From Pseudarthrobacter sp. NS4 (GTDB taxonomy: Bacteria > Actinomycetota > Actinomycetes > Actinomycetales > Micrococcaceae), in NCBI RefSeq assembly GCF_024758005.1, contig NZ_CP103288.1, forward strand, positions 1,922,001 to 1,986,000: DNA of 64,000 bases, read 5' to 3'. The translations under genes were made by a program, and so were the position numbers. The notes beneath the pieces were generated by a model. That model saw nothing but the letters and a program-made list of their open reading frames with translations. It was not told where the DNA came from and searched no databases. Of the stretch, positions 53,591 to 63,012 are shown one piece after another. Each line of letters begins with the position of its first letter. Within the stretch, counting starts at the first letter, position 1.

Positions 53591-54523
53591 ATGATCGATG
53601 CAAGACTCGTAACTCTTCGGGTGTTTGCCCAGTGCGGCACCATAGGCGCGACCGCGGAGCTCACGGGTTATTCTCCCTCCGCCGTCTCCGCGCAATTGCG
53701 GGAGCTTCAGCGGGTGCTTGGAATGCAGCTGCTGACGAAGGACGGCCGGGGTGTGCGGCTGACCGCCACGGGCCGCTTTCTCGTGGCGGGCTCGGACACC
53801 CTCATTGCCGAGTGGGAGAGCCTGCGCGCCGCAGCCATGGAGGCCGGCGACCAGGTCCAGTCCCATTTTGGCCTCGGCGGATTCTCCACTGCGGCCGCCC
53901 AGTTGCTCGCGCCGCTGGCCGCCACCCTGCGTTCAACACGCCCCCTGCTGGAGGTGCAGGTACTCGAGGCCAACCCGGCCCGCTGCTTCGATTTGTTGGT
54001 TGCCGAGCGAATCGACCTCGCAGTCGTCGTCGCGATGCAGTCCGACACCTACGTTGAGGACGACCCGCGCTTCGAGCAGACCGTTCTGCTCGACGATCCC
54101 TTGGACGTGATCATTCCCTCCAACCATCCGTTTGCGTCGCGGGAAACGGTAACGCTCGAAGAGCTGGCGTCGGAACCCTGGATCACCGAGTCCGCCGGTT
54201 CCACCTACCATTCCCTATTCACCGCGGCGTTCACGGCAGTCGGTGTGACGCCGCGGATTGCCCATGAGGCCGTTGAATGGGAAACCCAGATCGCCTTCGT
54301 TGGTGCGGGGCTGGGCGTGGGCCTGCTGCCGCGACTGGCGCCCCTGCGTAGTGCCGAAAATGTGGTTCGACTGCGCATTACTGGCAAGGGGAAGCCCGCG
54401 CGCCGGATTGTCGCTGCGGTGCGCAGGGGCAGCATCGCGTCGCCCCTGATCCAGGAGTCGCTCGGCATCCTGCAGGTCAGCGCCAATCGGATTCTCGCCG
54501 CCCGACCCGAAGACGATCTCTGA
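53591..54523 (+). CDS. LysR-family regulator
   Basis: About 310 residues. The helix-turn-helix is at the start (LVTLRVFAQCGTIGATAELT, then YSPSAVSAQLRELQRVLG) and the effector-binding domain follows. It is divergent from the demethylase operon and is its likely regulator. ATG 53591 fits the family; an in-frame ATG at 53576 is five codons earlier. Confidence 0.88.
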   Translation: MIDARLVTLRVFAQCGTIGATAELTGYSPSAVSAQLRELQRVLGMQLLTKDGRGVRLTATGRFLVAGSDTLIAEWESLRAAAMEAGDQVQSHFGLGGFSTAAAQLLAPLAATLRSTRPLLEVQVLEANPARCFDLLVAERIDLAVVVAMQSDTYVEDDPRFEQTVLLDDPLDVIIPSNHPFASRETVTLEELASEPWITESAGSTYHSLFTAAFTAVGVTPRIAHEAVEWETQIAFVGAGLGVGLLPRLAPLRSAENVVRLRITGKGKPARRIVAAVRRGSIASPLIQESLGILQVSANRILAARPEDDL

Positions 54524-54969
54524 AATCGCATGGTCGCGATTCGTTGCCGACGGGCCAGCAGTTCCAGAAAGTGGCGACACGTCCGCGCGGCCACCTTTCT
54601 TCGCCGCACTGGACGGGCCGCCCGCTGTGGACTCACCCACGGCGTGGCCCTGAGTGCCTCGGAATAGCAGCGTCCGGTTGTGGAGCCGGGCCAGATGGCC
54701 ACCCAACTCATTTGGCTTCGTCATGTGAGTGTCTGCCGGGCAGCCCATGAGACGGGAGAAGGAGGTGTCGCCAGAGCGAATCACTCAGGGCCTGTACCTG
54801 ATCCCAGGAGTCTTTCCTTGGCCCCGTAGTGGATGGTTCCACTGCGGTCCGGCGAGTCCCGCCTCGAGGGGTATCCCGGCCCGAGGCTCCATCGTACGCT
54901 GGGTGAGGAGGCACGTCGGCGAAGTCAGAACAGTCAGGACCTTTCGTCTCCCGCTCTGGAATGCGAAGT
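54524..54969. other. intergenic, no supported gene
   Basis: About 445 bases between a LysR gene and a convergent permease. Frames on the minus strand lack good starts and composition. Confidence 0.4.
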
Positions 54970-56121
54970 CTAGTGACTGTTCTGCCTGGGAATCACGACT
55001 TTATGAACAATGATCACGGCAGATGCGGCCAGCGGCACAGCTACCAGCGCCCCTAAAATCCCGCCCAGCGTTCCTCCCGCGACGACGGCGACCAAGACGA
55101 GCGAGCCCGGTATTTCCACGGCCTTATCCATGATCCGCGGTGTGAGGATATAAGCCTCGACCTGCATGTACAGCAGGTAGTAGATTCCCACCACTAGCGC
55201 TATCTCTGGCGAAGCCGTAAGACAAACGGCGGTAATGATTACTGAAGAGACCAGCGTGCCCACCATGGGCACGAAAGACCCGAAAGCGGCTACAACTGCC
55301 AAAAGCAGCGGTCCAGGCGCCCGGATCAGGGTCAGGAACAGTACGGACAACAGGCCGTTAGTCAAGGCAAGAACAAAATTGCCGACCAGGTATCGGCTGA
55401 TCGATTCTGCGGTGCTTTCTGCGATATCGATAATGGCTGCCCGCTGGCTTGCGGGCACCAGACGGTAGGCCGCCCTCTTCGTCCTGGCCAGGGTCGCTGT
55501 GAAGTATACGGTGAGGATGAACACGAAGATCGCTCCGGTGATGCCACCCACGAGTCCCGCGCCGATGGAAAGGAGCCCGCCTCCGAGGGTAGTGAGGTTT
55601 TCAGGGTTGCTTAGGAACCCTGTCATAGCCGCAGCCAGTTCATCCAGGTTTAGGTAACCGGAGAGAGTGGCTGCCATGTTTTCTACCCAGTCCAAACGCA
55701 GGATTCGTTCGACCAGCACCGGCAGGTAAGCGATCAGGGCGCGGATCTCAGCGACCAGCCGGGGAATGATCCAGTACAGCAAACCGGCGCCGGAAAGCCC
55801 CATGGCTGCGATCACGAGGACGACCGCCAATGGCCTGGGCACTTTCCTGCCCTCAAGCCCTTTGACCACGGGGTCGAGCCCGAGGGCGACAAAAGCGGCC
55901 AGGCCGACATAAACAATCAGCGTTGCCAGGGAGGAAACCGCAGCCCAAACGACCAGCCCAACCCCGACGCCGAGGGTGCCGGCAAGGCCGACCCGGAAAG
56001 CGTGGAACTGCCCCGGCCGCGTACCGGATGATCCGGCAGGCGCTCCGGCAGCAGACCCGAACGGCCAACCGGCCCGGCGCTGCTTCCTCACCGGAGTACC
56101 CCGTTTCCTGACTGGCCCCAT
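54970..56121 (-). CDS. AI-2E family transporter (UPF0118/PerM)
   Basis: A 383-residue membrane protein with seven to eight helices. Two N-terminal helices are followed by a long amphipathic part, then the conserved VPMVGTLVSSVIITAVCL and QVEAYILTPRIMDKAVEIPG segments that define the family. Members export small molecules or move ions; the autoinducer-2 role was shown only for some. The first 35 residues are basic and disordered. ATG 56121 chosen by length. Confidence 0.88.
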   Translation of the reverse strand: MGPVRKRGTPVRKQRRAGWPFGSAAGAPAGSSGTRPGQFHAFRVGLAGTLGVGVGLVVWAAVSSLATLIVYVGLAAFVALGLDPVVKGLEGRKVPRPLAVVLVIAAMGLSGAGLLYWIIPRLVAEIRALIAYLPVLVERILRLDWVENMAATLSGYLNLDELAAAMTGFLSNPENLTTLGGGLLSIGAGLVGGITGAIFVFILTVYFTATLARTKRAAYRLVPASQRAAIIDIAESTAESISRYLVGNFVLALTNGLLSVLFLTLIRAPGPLLLAVVAAFGSFVPMVGTLVSSVIITAVCLTASPEIALVVGIYYLLYMQVEAYILTPRIMDKAVEIPGSLVLVAVVAGGTLGGILGALVAVPLAASAVIIVHKVVIPRQNSH

Positions 56122-56579
56122 CGTTGGCTCAGTTAGTCCGGCAGAAGAATAAGCCGGGCGCTGCAGCAGGGAACCATGCAGCTGCCGCAACGCAGTTGAG
56201 CAGGGCAACCGGCCGTGATGCATCCGCCATCACAGCCAGGGACTCTCTGCCAGGCCGCCCCGGTTTTCCGCTCTCCATGTCCGTCACGGTACAGAGAATC
56301 GACAGCGGCTGCCAGAGCACCGGCCGAAGCTACCGTTGACCTACTCAGAAGCCTGCGGCATCAACATCTGACCGGATAGTTCAAGGCGTAAGGGCAAAGC
56401 CATGATGGCCATAGTGAGCCGTTAGCAAAATGCTCGTCCGCTGGCGCGGCCGGGTGCCGTTCTTGGGGGTGCTTTTGCAGAGCTCCATGACTTTTCGACT
56501 TTTACCCTGCGGCAGATGGGCCTCAGCCGGCCACAGCTCCGCAAGCTTCGCCAGCCGCACACTGCGACCACCCGACCCG
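56122..56579. other. intergenic, no gene seen
   Basis: About 460 bases between two minus-strand genes. Nothing recognisable in either strand. Confidence 0.4.
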
Positions 56580-58353
56580 CTATAGCTGCAGATCATCGAA
56601 CATATGGAGTTCCCGGGCCGGGGTTGGCGTGGCCAGTGCTTCCTGGGCCTGGGGGAGAGGCTCGTATTCGTTGTCCATGGGGTCCCAGTCGAAGAGATGG
56701 ACGAAGTCCAGTCCGGTAAGTTCGCTGATCCTGCGCACCGGGACCTGGAACGTGGCCGGGGTGAAAGCTTCCCTGAGCATGCCTTCCACCAGTTCGTACT
56801 GGCTGATCATGTAGGCGCTTGCTGAGCTGCTGCCGTCCGGCCGCCGGAATACCGGATTTTCCAGAACGCCAGCGGGATGCGCGTTCCCCGGACATCCGGA
56901 TCGTCGGCTGCGAAGACCGGGCCGGTGAACACCGTGAGCCGGCGTTTTTCGGCCTTCGCGGTGTCCAGCAGGTAGTCTTCAAGGCCTGCCCACAGCGATG
57001 CTCCCTGGTTGAACTTTTTGTGCTGGGGGGAGCAGTTGGTGAAGTGGAACGTATCGTCATTGGCGGCGCGTGCAACGATGTCCGGACCCCAAGCCGGATC
57101 GAGGCGCCGGACCAGGTGCCCGCGGTCAAAGTCATTGTCCGCATAGAGGTCCTCACCGGTCTGCTCGGACCGGTTCAGGCGGGGGTCGAAGTACCACTTG
57201 TCCCGGTCACGCCTGGGTGATCGGCTGAGTTGTACGTCGATGTTCACGGCGGTGTAAAGCGCCAGGCGCCTGCTGCGTTGCATAACGAGAGTGGTGGTAG
57301 TTCAGTACCGTTGGATCCTGCCCGTTGGCCGGGCGGCGGTTCTGTGCCGCATCCGTACGCTGTTCCGCCGTCAGGACCGGCAAAGGTACGGGGGTGCCCA
57401 GGAAGTCAGGGTCGTATCCCCTTCTCCCCGAGTAATCGGGGTCTATCGCCACGGCCTCTTCGACCGCAGCGCTGCCTGGAAGCGCTATCGGGTTCTGGCC
57501 GGCAGGCACCTGGCCTTGTTGCTGTGCTGCCTGCACCGCGCCGACCCGGACTGTGATCTGCAGGGGGATCGTGAGGGAAACGGCCCCGTCCGAGGGGGCG
57601 GCGGCCTGTTCCGGTACGGGCTGTGTCAGCAGCCGGGCCTCGACCGGATTCCGGGACGAAAGTGGCAGGGAGGGCGGGCTGCGTGCATCCTTGACCAGTG
57701 CGCGTTCGTCCACGGTCATATCGTCGGCGCCCAGCGGCAACGAGGGGGCGGTTCCGCCGGGCCGTGATTTCACAGCGACCGCCACCACCGTCACATCAAG
57801 GCCGGCATCGGTCCGGAAAAAGGTGTCCGGTTCCAGGTCAAACTGCGACGTGGCGAGGGGAAGGCCGTTGACTCCGTTTTGGAAGTTGAATTCCAGTCGC
57901 GAGAAACGGGCGGACGCTGCGTCGGGCAGGACATGGTTGTTTGTCAGGGCCCAACCGCGGCGAGATCATGAATCCGGTGCCGAAGGAGCGGATCTGGAAC
58001 CGGTCCCGGACGATCACCCTGCCGACACTGCGTGAAACCGTCATATCCAGTTCCAGGAACGCGATGCCAAGCAAGTTGTTTCCGCTGATGATCCGCTCCG
58101 GCACTGGATCATCCAGGTCCTTGCCCCGTATTGCCGGGGAGGTGTCCTCGGTCGCCCTGAGTGCATCTACAACCACCGGCTGACGCAGGACCCGCCGGGT
58201 GCGCAGTTCCAGCCGTTCCGGCGCATCCACGTTGAGGATGCTTCCTTGCGCGGTATGTGCTTCAGCGATCTTTTCTTCCGTGCCCGCACGTGGACCCCGC
58301 CGCGCCTGGAACCGTGACTGGGTGGCGGTGAGCACATCTTCCGGTATTACCAT
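56580..58353 (-). pseudogene. trypsin-like / DNA-RNA non-specific endonuclease fusion, decayed
   Basis: An ancestral long protein survives in four frames. 58353-57838: N-terminus to IRSFGTGFMISPR. A one-base insertion near 57950 shifts to LTNNHVLPDAASARFSRLEF, with the protease His. Then DVTVVAVAVKSRPGG follows, but the protease's GxSGS block is missing, so part of the domain is deleted. After SLTIPLQITVRVG and DPDYSGRRGYDPDFLG a second frameshift (about 57290) leads to the nuclease (YADNDFDRGHLVRRLDPAWG), and a third (about 56825) to MISQYELVEGMLREAFTPAT and the end at 56580. Non-functional as it stands. Confidence 0.8.
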
Positions 58354-58421
58354 TGGTCCCGTCCTCGGGTTTCACTTCGCAAGGGAGCCACTGCCCGCTT
58401 CGGCAAGAGCGCCGGATCAAA

Positions 58422-59654
58422 CTAGCTTGCGTTCGTGGGTGCCTGGACCAAACCCGCGCCGACGTCCACCGGATCCGTACCGGCTTTAAGCGGCTTGAAC
58501 GTTCCGGAAGCGATCAGTTTGGACTGCAGGAGCACCGGACTCAGCGGTCCCTGCGCAAGAAGACGTTCCGCCCAAAGCGCCGCCACGCCCGCAACATGCG
58601 GGGTGGCCATGCTGGTTCCGCTGATGGTTTTGGTGCCGCCGTTGAGCCAGGCGCTGAAAACCCCGACGCCGGGACCCGCCACGGTCGCCATCGTATTCGA
58701 GAAGGGTGCAACAGTGAGTCCTCCGCCCCCGTCTGCCAGGGCGGCAACGGAAGTAATGCCAAAGGCCGCAGCCGGCGGGGCAACATTGATCTCGTAGGCT
58801 GGATTGCCGGTGCGTTCACTTTCGTTGCCGGCGGCTGCGACGACGATCGTCGTCTGGGCGACTGAGGCCCGGGCGTTGAGGAGGTTGGCAAGCTGTTCAA
58901 AGAGCCTGACGTTGGCGCGGTAGCCTTCGAGGGCTATGGATGTGGCGGCGGGGATGGACAGGCCGTTCACGTTGACCAGCTCATCCACCCAGCCGGGGAA
59001 GTCCATTCCCAACGACATGGAGATGACGTGGGCGCCGTTGTCGGCTGCCCACAGCATTGCGGTGGCAAGGATGTCGCTGCTGCCGCCGTTCGGGCCTCCG
59101 AGGACTTTGCCGATCACCGCCTTCTGTACGCCACGTGCGACGCCGATCCGCTGGCCGGTGAGGTCCCGGCCGAAGATCGTCCCCGCGCAGTGCGTGCCGT
59201 GGCCGTTGTCGTCGTCGGCGCTGCCGGCACCCGTGAAGTCTTTCGTGACCAGGTTGACACCGGTGAACGCCGGATGGGTGGCGTCGATGCCGGTGTCCAG
59301 GACCGACACTGTAACCCCGGCGCCCGTGAAGGGCGAAGTATCTGCGCCCACAGCCTTGACGCCCCATGTCACAGCAGCAGCGGCCGCTGCAGCATCGGCT
59401 TCGAGGGGTTCGATGAGCTTCATCGGCATCGCGGGGGCGAAGCCGAGGACTGTCGGGTCATTCCGCAACGCGTTGAGGGTGGCACTCGAAGGGTTCTCGT
59501 CACTCTCGACCGTCATACCCACGGCGCGTTCAGCGATGTTCTGAACGGCGCTTTCCAGCCCAGGGGCTGCTCCCGGTCCATCGAAAGGATCGCGGGTGGC
59601 GCCCAGGGAAGGGGCTCGCAGAATGACGATTTTTTGGTTGAGCAGCTCGGGCAT
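58422..59654 (-). CDS. S8 (subtilisin-type) serine protease without a signal peptide
   Basis: A 410-residue subtilase. The triad is D120 (VTVSVLDTGID), H152 (DDDNGHGTHCAG) and S348 (ISGTSMATPHVAG); an oxyanion Asn is in VVAAAGNESER. Residues 1-100 look like a prodomain. No signal peptide is present, so it acts in the cytosol or is exported another way. ATG 59654 has AAGGAG upstream. It sits upstream of and in line with the trypsin-nuclease remnant. The pair recurs in my knowledge of such genes; a proteolytic activation role is inferred. Confidence 0.85.
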   Translation of the reverse strand: MPELLNQKIVILRAPSLGATRDPFDGPGAAPGLESAVQNIAERAVGMTVESDENPSSATLNALRNDPTVLGFAPAMPMKLIEPLEADAAAAAAAVTWGVKAVGADTSPFTGAGVTVSVLDTGIDATHPAFTGVNLVTKDFTGAGSADDDNGHGTHCAGTIFGRDLTGQRIGVARGVQKAVIGKVLGGPNGGSSDILATAMLWAADNGAHVISMSLGMDFPGWVDELVNVNGLSIPAATSIALEGYRANVRLFEQLANLLNARASVAQTTIVVAAAGNESERTGNPAYEINVAPPAAAFGITSVAALADGGGGLTVAPFSNTMATVAGPGVGVFSAWLNGGTKTISGTSMATPHVAGVAALWAERLLAQGPLSPVLLQSKLIASGTFKPLKAGTDPVDVGAGLVQAPTNAS

Positions 59655-59871
59655 CTTGGGCTCCTTGGCCTCTACACGGAAGGGTTTGCGTCTCGGACGC
59701 AACGGCTGTCTTCAAAGGTGGACGTCTGGTTCCACATGATGCCAGTCCTACGTCCGGCGGCGTTACACCGGCGTTACCGGTCGGGTCCTATTCTTCTTCA
59801 CCGGGCCGGCAACTTGCAGGGCCGCCGGCTATAACGACCGCGGCAACCGGCCCTGGGTCCAGCTGAACTTC

Positions 59872-60468
59872 TCATCGGACAACCCGGTAGCGCACATGCG
59901 TCACCAAACTTGTACCGCTCACGTCCAGCGGCTCCAGCCTGAGATTTCCGACGCTGTCCAGGAGACGCTCGCCCCCTCCGAGGATGAGCGGCGCGGTGTG
60001 GAGGCGCAACTCGTCGATCAGCCCGGCGGAAAGGTATTGCTGCACGGTTTTCGCTCCTCCGGCTACGGCGATGTCCTTGCCCGCCGCAGCTTCCCGCGCC
60101 TGGGCAAGTGCGGACTCGATCCCGTCGGACACGAAGTTGAAAGTAGTGCCGCCTTTCATCTTCAACGGAGGGCGTGGGTGATGAGTCAGGACAAACACGG
60201 GGGCGTGATAAGGCGGTTCGTCACCCCACCAGCCACGCCAGTCCTCATTCCATGGTCCTGGTCCGGGTCCTGCGTACATGTTGCGGCCCATGATGAAGGC
60301 GCCTGCCAGGAGAATGCCCTCAATCGCCGCCGCATTCGCTTCGGGTTCTTCGAACATCCAGCGGTGGAGGTCCTCTCCGCCCTCGCCCAACGGCTCGGAC
60401 ATGCTCTGGTTCGGCCCGGCGATGTATCCGTCGAGCGACATGGTGAGGTCACATGTAACGCTGTTCAT
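59872..60468 (-). CDS. dihydrofolate reductase-family protein (RibD C-terminal type)
   Basis: A 198-residue protein with the DHFR/RibD fold: MSLDGYIAGPNQ, IMGRNMY, VFVLTHHPRPPL, and the NADPH loop DIAVAGGAKTVQQYL. Members are NADPH-dependent reductases, some acting on pyrimidines; the substrate is unknown here. ATG 60468 has AAGGAAG upstream; a longer frame from 60738 lacks support. Confidence 0.85.
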   Translation of the reverse strand: MNSVTCDLTMSLDGYIAGPNQSMSEPLGEGGEDLHRWMFEEPEANAAAIEGILLAGAFIMGRNMYAGPGPGPWNEDWRGWWGDEPPYHAPVFVLTHHPRPPLKMKGGTTFNFVSDGIESALAQAREAAAGKDIAVAGGAKTVQQYLSAGLIDELRLHTAPLILGGGERLLDSVGNLRLEPLDVSGTSLVTHVRYRVVR

Positions 60469-60580
60469 GGCTTCCTTGCGGGCTGGGCAGAAACAATAAG
60501 AACGCGGGACGATACCGGCAATGCTAATGGGGCTCCGCTGTGGCTGGAAGGTGTGTGGGGTTTTGCCCCGTCGGCTGTCT

Positions 60581-60594
60581 GAGAGACGTCTCTC
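60581..60594. promoter_or_regulatory. perfect 14-base palindrome
   Basis: GAGAGACGTCTCTC reads the same on both strands. It is in the spacer between the DHFR-like gene and the divergent BTAD regulator, about 104 bases before the latter's start. Candidate regulator-binding site. Confidence 0.4.
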
Positions 60595-60697
60595 CCTAAG
60601 GAAACGGGGGGCAATTGTCCGTTGACTTTCCAGTTGAACGTGAGGATCCTCGATCTTACATATTCGGTGTAGTAAACCCTGCTGAAATCGGGCTGCC

Positions 60698-61423
60698 ATG
60701 GGCAATGATGACGGTGGAATTTTGGAATTGGACCTCATGGGCTCCTGGCAAATTCGCCGGGAGGGGCGAGTCGTCCACGTTGCTGCACGGCAACAGCGCC
60801 TTATCGCGGCACTGGCAGTCCACGGTGCCAGCCTCCGGAATTACCTTGCCGGCATGCTTTGGCCTGACTATCCGGATGCCAAGGCCCTGGAAAGTCTCCG
60901 GGTAGCGGTCCACCTGATGACCAGGCAGGTACCAGGCCTGCTGGTGAAGGATGGGGCCCTGCTGTCCCTGGACAACCGGGTTGCTGTGGACCTGCACAGG
61001 GTCCGCGCCCTGCTGAAGGATGCCGCCGTCGCGAACACTGGCACCACGTGGACCCTGCTGCGGGACTTGCGCGACCTGGATTTCCTGCCTGGCTGGTACG
61101 AGGACTGGGTATTGTTCGAGCAGAGCCGGCTACGGCACGACCTGCTTCGAGCTTTTACGCTGGTCTCACGGCAGTTCGCTGCCGGCGGGGATCACGAGGC
61201 CGCCGCGGAAGCGGCTGTGGCCGCCCTGGAAATAGAACCCCTCTACGAGAGCGCGGTACGGGTCCTTGTCACGTCAGAACTGGCGCAGGGTAACCTTGCC
61301 GCCGCTCTTCTCGCCTACGACAAATACCAGGAACGGCTGCTGGAGGACATGGGTGTTCGACCTTCCGAAGGTTTGCGGCAGCTGATCAACGGGATCATAA
61401 GGTCCCCTGCCCCGGCCGCTTGA
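60698..61423 (+). CDS. BTAD-domain (SARP-like) transcriptional regulator
   Basis: A 241-residue protein. Residues about 1-95 are a winged-helix-like part (LDLMGSWQIRREGRVVHVAA; RQQRLIAALAVHGASLRNYL), and about 100-235 the bacterial transcriptional activator domain of TPR-like helices (HEAAAEAAVAALEIEPLYES, then YDKYQERLLEDMGVRPSEGL). SARP-type regulators activate secondary-metabolism genes; here the target is unknown. The 3' end overlaps the convergent MBL gene by 29 bases. Confidence 0.82.
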   Translation: MGNDDGGILELDLMGSWQIRREGRVVHVAARQQRLIAALAVHGASLRNYLAGMLWPDYPDAKALESLRVAVHLMTRQVPGLLVKDGALLSLDNRVAVDLHRVRALLKDAAVANTGTTWTLLRDLRDLDFLPGWYEDWVLFEQSRLRHDLLRAFTLVSRQFAAGGDHEAAAEAAVAALEIEPLYESAVRVLVTSELAQGNLAAALLAYDKYQERLLEDMGVRPSEGLRQLINGIIRSPAPAA

Positions 61424-62255
61424 GGGCGGAAGGGCGGCGCCGACGTCGCGGCACGCGCTGAGGATGTGGCTGTGGTGCAGAGGCCAGCTTCCAGGAGTTC
61501 AGCATCGTCAGGGCTTCTGCCAATGGCATGTGCAGCGCGGGACCGTGCCCGGGGAGTATGACTGTGGTGCCTACGCCGTACAAGCGGTGGAGTACAGCAA
61601 GAGCAGCGGTCGGGTCGGCGTGGTACATGGGATGGAGCATTTGCGGTCCGACGGCTCGGCTAAGCGGGTGGCCGCCAACAAATGAATCCCCGACGGCGAT
61701 CGCGCCGGCCCGAGGCAAGAAAATTGCGGCGCTGCCTGGCGTGTGGCCGGGCAGCAGAATCGCTTCAGGTGAGCCTGGCAGGGTCTGGAGTTTCCCAGGG
61801 TCCCATGCCCGGGCTTGGGCTGCCGGCTTTGCCGTAAGCGCTCCTGCCTGTATGACGTGGACCATCCAGCGGAAGACACGTGGGCGCCACGCCCGGACGA
61901 CGACCTGGCTGAACCTCACCTGGTGCTTTTCCTTCCCCTGGACGTGGGCCAGCTCTTCGGGGGCGCACAGGATGGGTGTTCCATATGACGTGGAGAAGAA
62001 CGCCGCTGAGCCGGTATGGTCCACATGGCCGTGGGTAATCAGGACGGCCCTGGCGCCGGCAGGATTCAGGCCCAGATGGCGGATCGACTCCAGGACCAGA
62101 GGCCGGTCTGCGGGGTAGCCGCTGTCAATGAGGATGAAGCCGGTCTGGTCGCGGGCCACGATCCAGTTGGAAGCTGGTCCTTCGACGAAATACACGCCGG
62201 GCGCCTGCTCGGAAACACTGCCAGCAGGGCTCCATCCATGGGGTGAGTGCGGCAC
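61395..62255 (-). CDS. metallo-beta-lactamase fold hydrolase
   Basis: A 286-residue MBL protein. The zinc ligands are THGHVDHTG (HxHxDH), GHTPGSAAIF (second His), VGDSF (Asp) and ILPGHGPALH (last His). Such enzymes hydrolyse thioesters, lactones or glutathione-like adducts. Substrate unknown. The last 30 residues are basic (VPRRRRRP). Confidence 0.86.
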   Translation of the reverse strand: MPHSPHGWSPAGSVSEQAPGVYFVEGPASNWIVARDQTGFILIDSGYPADRPLVLESIRHLGLNPAGARAVLITHGHVDHTGSAAFFSTSYGTPILCAPEELAHVQGKEKHQVRFSQVVVRAWRPRVFRWMVHVIQAGALTAKPAAQARAWDPGKLQTLPGSPEAILLPGHTPGSAAIFLPRAGAIAVGDSFVGGHPLSRAVGPQMLHPMYHADPTAALAVLHRLYGVGTTVILPGHGPALHMPLAEALTMLNSWKLASAPQPHPQRVPRRRRRPSALKRPGQGTL

Positions 62256-62300
62256 GGGTTCATCCTAGCGGGCCATGCCGGCGGCATTTCAGGGCTCCGT

Positions 62301-63011
62301 TTACACAAGCGGCCATGGGTAGCGCATGCCGGTGTGGTCAACCGGCAGCACGCCTTCGCGCAGCACGCGCCGCACCCTGCGCTGCAGGGCGGCGACTTCC
62401 AATTCGTCGAGGACGGCAGCCATGGCGGACGGCACGGCCTGTGCCAAAGGCGTGACGTCCGCGAGCAGGGAACCGGGGACGGGATCACCGGCGAACTCCC
62501 AGATGACCGTGCGCAGCTTGAACCCGGCTGAGAAGCACAGCCCGTGGTCGATGCTCCACACCCGTCCGTCATGGCCGCGCAAAACGTGTCCGCTCTTGCG
62601 GTCGGTGTTGTTGGCGATGTAGTCGAAAAGCGCGATTTGCATAAGGCAGGGGTGGGTCTCCGGCGCATGGGAGTAGAGCGTGAAGTAATGCTCACGGAAG
62701 TCGCACTCGACGAACCACTGCAAAGAACCAATCCCCATTGGGGCTTCCGGACGGATCACCGTTGGCGGCACCAGGCCCCACCCCAGGTACTCACTGAGCA
62801 GGTACGCCGCGTATTCCCGCTTGTACAGTCCCGGCTCGAAGTCGGACAGCGGCCGTTCCCCGGCCTCCGGCTTGTAGATGGCGCAGGCAGAATCCTCCCC
62901 GCTGGAGACGCGGACCAGGAAAGTCCCGTTGCTGCTGCGCGGCATGCGCCCAAGCAGCTCGACGCGGCCCCCGCCGAGGAGTGTCAGCTCCCGTCCCGAC
63001 ATCTGGTCCAT
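62301..63011 (-). CDS. SCO1664 family protein (PI3/PI4-kinase-like)
   Basis: A 236-residue protein. ACAIYKPEAGERPLSDFEPG supplies the nucleotide-binding Lys, IALFDYIANNTDRKSGHVLR the catalytic-loop-like Asn/Asp, and VWSIDHGLCFS the metal-binding Asp. This kinase-like family is conserved in actinobacteria next to MSMEG_4193 phosphomutases. One base after that gene's stop, so they are an operon. Substrate unknown. Confidence 0.85.
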   Translation of the reverse strand: MDQMSGRELTLLGGGRVELLGRMPRSSNGTFLVRVSSGEDSACAIYKPEAGERPLSDFEPGLYKREYAAYLLSEYLGWGLVPPTVIRPEAPMGIGSLQWFVECDFREHYFTLYSHAPETHPCLMQIALFDYIANNTDRKSGHVLRGHDGRVWSIDHGLCFSAGFKLRTVIWEFAGDPVPGSLLADVTPLAQAVPSAMAAVLDELEVAALQRRVRRVLREGVLPVDHTGMRYPWPLV

Positions 63012-63012
63012 G

